Source: Buttiauxella gaviniae | GTDB lineage: Bacteria > Pseudomonadota > Gammaproteobacteria > Enterobacterales > Enterobacteriaceae | DNA length: 64,000 bases | Assembly: GCF_040786275.1 (NCBI RefSeq) | Contig: NZ_JBFMVT010000002.1 | Span: 4,278,001-4,342,000 of the forward strand | Reading direction: 5' to 3' | In this document: positions 61,870 to 64,000 of the stretch, in pieces | How the letters are laid out: the number at the start of each line of letters is the position of its first letter | How positions within the stretch are numbered: the stretch's first letter is position 1 | Notes under the pieces: model-generated | What the model was told of the DNA's origin: nothing | Databases searched by the model: none | What the model saw: the letters and a program-made list of their open reading frames with translations, nothing else | Translations under genes and position numbers: made by a program

Positions 61870-64000
61870 TCATCCCAACCAAAGCAGCGCATCCCCAGGC
61901 CCCACCGGGCGGCCCTGCTGGCAATTAATGCGAATCACCGTTCCATCGCGCGGGGCGGCGACCATCAGCTCCATCTTCATCGCCTCCACCACGATCAGCG
62001 GCTCGCCCTGCTTCACCGTCTGGCCCGCTTCGACGAGGATCTTCCAGATATTGCCGTTAAGATCCGCACTCACCAGTTGGCCTTCCTGCTCTTCACAAAC
62101 GTCCAGCGCATCGGTCATCGCGCTCTCAACGGCGGCATTATCCTGCTCTTTCCAGTTCGCCACTTCGCGTTCAAACGCCGTTTTCTGGCGGCTGCGGAAA
62201 TCGGAAATATCATCGGCGTTATCAGCCAGGAAATGGGTGTACCCGGCGAAATCAAACTCCACCTCTTCTACGCGAACCTGCGCTCGCCCCTCACGGAAGT
62301 CTGCGCGGAAAGCCGTCAACTCCTCTTCTGTCACCGGATAGAAACGCACCTGATCGAAGAATTTCAGCAGCCAGGGTTCATTGCCAAACTGGTCGTTCTT
62401 CAGGAATTTGTTCCAGATAGGCACTGTGCGCCCCACCAGTTGGTATCCACCCGGTGAATCCATGCCGTAGATACACATATACATACCGCCAATGCCCACG
62501 GTGCCTTCCGCAGTCCAGGTGCGAGCGGGGTTATATTTCGAACTAAGCAAGCGGTGGCGCGGGTCAAGAGGAACCGCGCAAGGTGCGCCGAGATAGACAT
62601 CCCCGAGGCCAAGAATGAGATAGCTGGCATCAAAGAGGATCTTTTTCACCTCATCACGATGGGCCAGGCCATTGGTGCGCTGAATGAAATCAACGTTATT
62701 GGGCAGCCAGGGCGCATCGGCCCGCACCGTCTCTTGATAGCGCTCTACCGCCGCCAGCGTGGCGCTGTCCTCAAATGCCATCGGCAGATGCACAATGCGT
62801 GACGGGATTTTCAGCCGGGTCACATCCCCAAGCTGTTTTTCCAGGCTCAGCAGCATCGTCAGCAGTTGCGACTGAGAAATATGCTGGCTGTCGTAGCGCA
62901 CCTGGAGTGAACGCACGCCAGGGGAAAGCTCCTCAATACCGGAAATATCAGCCTGCCTGATGGCTTTCATCAGCAGATAAATTCGCAGACGCAGGGCCAG
63001 ATCCAGCACGTTGTCGCCGTATTCAATCAGCAGGTAATTATCCCCCGCCTGGCGATACACAACGGCAGGTAAACCGCTCTGCGCCTCTAGTTCTGCCAGA
63101 ATCGCAGCGCTTGAGGTGGTGGTTGGCGTAATCGGCGGATGCAAATCCGGCAGCGTCTGAACATGCAACAGATTAGTGACCGCCACCTCCTGGGCTATCT
63201 CCAGAGATTGCGCATGTTCAAAGGTAATGGCGTGGAAGCGAATACGGTCTCCGGGTTTCACCTGCCCAACTTTCCACAATTCCGCTTTGGCAATCGTTAC
63301 GGGGCAGACAAACCCGCCGAGACTCGGGCCATCACGCGTCAGGATCACCGGGAAATCGCCGGTGAAATTCACCGCGCCAATCGCATATTCGCAATCATGA
63401 ACGTTAGAGGGATGAAGCCCCGCCTCGCCGCCGTCGGCTCGCGTCCATTCCGGTTTCGGGCCAACAAGGCGCACACCCAGTCGGTTGGAGTTGTAGTGCA
63501 CCTGCCATTCGGCATCAAAGAACGTCTGCATCGATTCAGGCGTAAAGAAATCCGGCGCACCGTGCGGGCCATACAGCACGCCAATTTCCCAGACATCGCC
63601 GTACTGCGGAATCACAGAGGGTTCCGGCGTTTGCGGGAGCGAAATCGGTGCGGGCGTGGTACACGCGGGTAAACACGGCTGGGAGATCGCCAGCACATCT
63701 GCTACGCGCAGCGTACGCCCGGCATGGCCGCCGAACTGCCCAAGTGCGAACGTCGAACGGCTGCCGAGATAGACCGGAACATCAAAGCCGTTGCGCACCG
63801 CAAGGTAGGTACGGCAGCCGGAGGTGGCGCGCCCCAGTTTCAGGGTTTGCCCCGCTTTGACAATCAGCGGCTGCCAGTACGGCACGGCTTCGCCATCAAG
63901 GGTTGCCGGGCAATCGGCTCCGGTTAATGCGATGGTCGCATCGCAGTGAAAACGAAGCGTCGGCCCCTGCAATGTAAACTCAAGCCCGGCGGCAGACGGA
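61870..64000 (-). CDS. Urea (or guanidine) carboxylase, C-terminal part, 5' end outside window
   Basis: The frame stays open to the window edge; the visible 710 residues are the C-terminal part of a roughly 1200-aa biotin enzyme. In order: carboxyltransferase AHS2/KipA-like domain (TLRFHCDATIALTGADCPATLDGEAV), AHS1/KipI-like domain (GDNYLLIEYGDNVLDLALRLRIYLL, SPGGYQLVGRTVPIW), and a biotinyl domain with the lysine in EAMKME (codon 61975-61977). ATP-dependent carboxylation of urea gives allophanate, later cleaved to ammonia and CO2 by allophanate hydrolase. Some homologues carboxylate guanidine instead, but the Urt-type transporter downstream favours urea. The biotin carboxylase domain must lie beyond the window. 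Confidence 0.9.
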   Translation of the reverse strand, partial: PSAAGLEFTLQGPTLRFHCDATIALTGADCPATLDGEAVPYWQPLIVKAGQTLKLGRATSGCRTYLAVRNGFDVPVYLGSRSTFALGQFGGHAGRTLRVADVLAISQPCLPACTTPAPISLPQTPEPSVIPQYGDVWEIGVLYGPHGAPDFFTPESMQTFFDAEWQVHYNSNRLGVRLVGPKPEWTRADGGEAGLHPSNVHDCEYAIGAVNFTGDFPVILTRDGPSLGGFVCPVTIAKAELWKVGQVKPGDRIRFHAITFEHAQSLEIAQEVAVTNLLHVQTLPDLHPPITPTTTSSAAILAELEAQSGLPAVVYRQAGDNYLLIEYGDNVLDLALRLRIYLLMKAIRQADISGIEELSPGVRSLQVRYDSQHISQSQLLTMLLSLEKQLGDVTRLKIPSRIVHLPMAFEDSATLAAVERYQETVRADAPWLPNNVDFIQRTNGLAHRDEVKKILFDASYLILGLGDVYLGAPCAVPLDPRHRLLSSKYNPARTWTAEGTVGIGGMYMCIYGMDSPGGYQLVGRTVPIWNKFLKNDQFGNEPWLLKFFDQVRFYPVTEEELTAFRADFREGRAQVRVEEVEFDFAGYTHFLADNADDISDFRSRQKTAFEREVANWKEQDNAAVESAMTDALDVCEEQEGQLVSADLNGNIWKILVEAGQTVKQGEPLIVVEAMKMELMVAAPRDGTVIRINCQQGRPVGPGDALLWLG

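Overview
The window is chromosomal DNA from a member of the Enterobacteriaceae that is not E. coli itself. The backbone is E. coli-like: the block uxaB, a yneF-type cyclase, glsB, sad and yneJ (37.9-44.4 kb), then sotB, marC, marRAB, eamA and ydeE (45.4-52.6 kb), follows the E. coli order, and the blue-light block bluR, bluF, ycgZ, ymgA and ariR (10.6-14.1 kb) is arranged as in E. coli. Between these blocks lie genes found in Enterobacter/Klebsiella/Kosakonia-like genomes. They include a cyclic beta-1,2-glucan synthase, a phenolic acid decarboxylase and a urea carboxylase/Urt transporter operon. The exact genus cannot be settled from this sequence. I see no tRNA, rRNA, insertion sequence, integrase or CRISPR array.

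Layout: 0-7 kb holds the 3' part of a glycine-rich autotransporter and an EvgA/EvgS-like phosphorelay pair. 7-10.5 kb holds a LysR regulator, an old yellow enzyme and an aldo-keto reductase in one direction. 10.6-14.1 kb is the BluR/BluF blue-light switch with its small effector genes. 14.2-24.1 kb holds a methyl-accepting protein and the 8.6-kb cyclic glucan synthase gene. 24.3-27.2 kb holds a YnfU-like zinc ribbon missing from standard ORF calls because of its size, a three-domain peptidoglycan hydrolase with a small upstream ORF, and an orphan RTX-repeat protein. 27.4-29.9 kb holds a divergent LysR/quinone reductase pair and two small membrane proteins. 30.0-36.5 kb holds a leaderless ModA-like protein and two FecCD-type ABC importers transcribed divergently. 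A 24-bp ModE-like operator lies in their shared control region, which points to molybdate or another oxyanion. 36.6-37.8 kb holds a VF530-family gene and dsbG.

37.9-52.6 kb is the uxaB-to-ydeE backbone. It is interrupted between marB and eamA by an AT-rich insert of two genes: a LacI-type protein with only half an effector domain and a GT9-like glycosyltransferase. 52.6-55.4 kb holds a tandem-GNAT protein and the divergent padC/LysR pair. 55.4-64 kb is one long leftward operon, urea carboxylase (partial) - GntR regulator - urtA - urtB - urtC - urtD - urtE, with a 60-62 bp tandem repeat between urtA and urtB and a REP-like palindrome between urtD and urtE.

The observations I rate most worth checking are the ModE-like box controlling FecCD-type transporters beside a leaderless ModA-like protein, the amidase/PG-binding/GH24 fusion, the mini-LacI/GT9 insert beside mar, and the TGTACA operator clusters around the BluR module. 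Start sites were chosen by ribosome binding site and family alignment and often differ from the longest reading frame.
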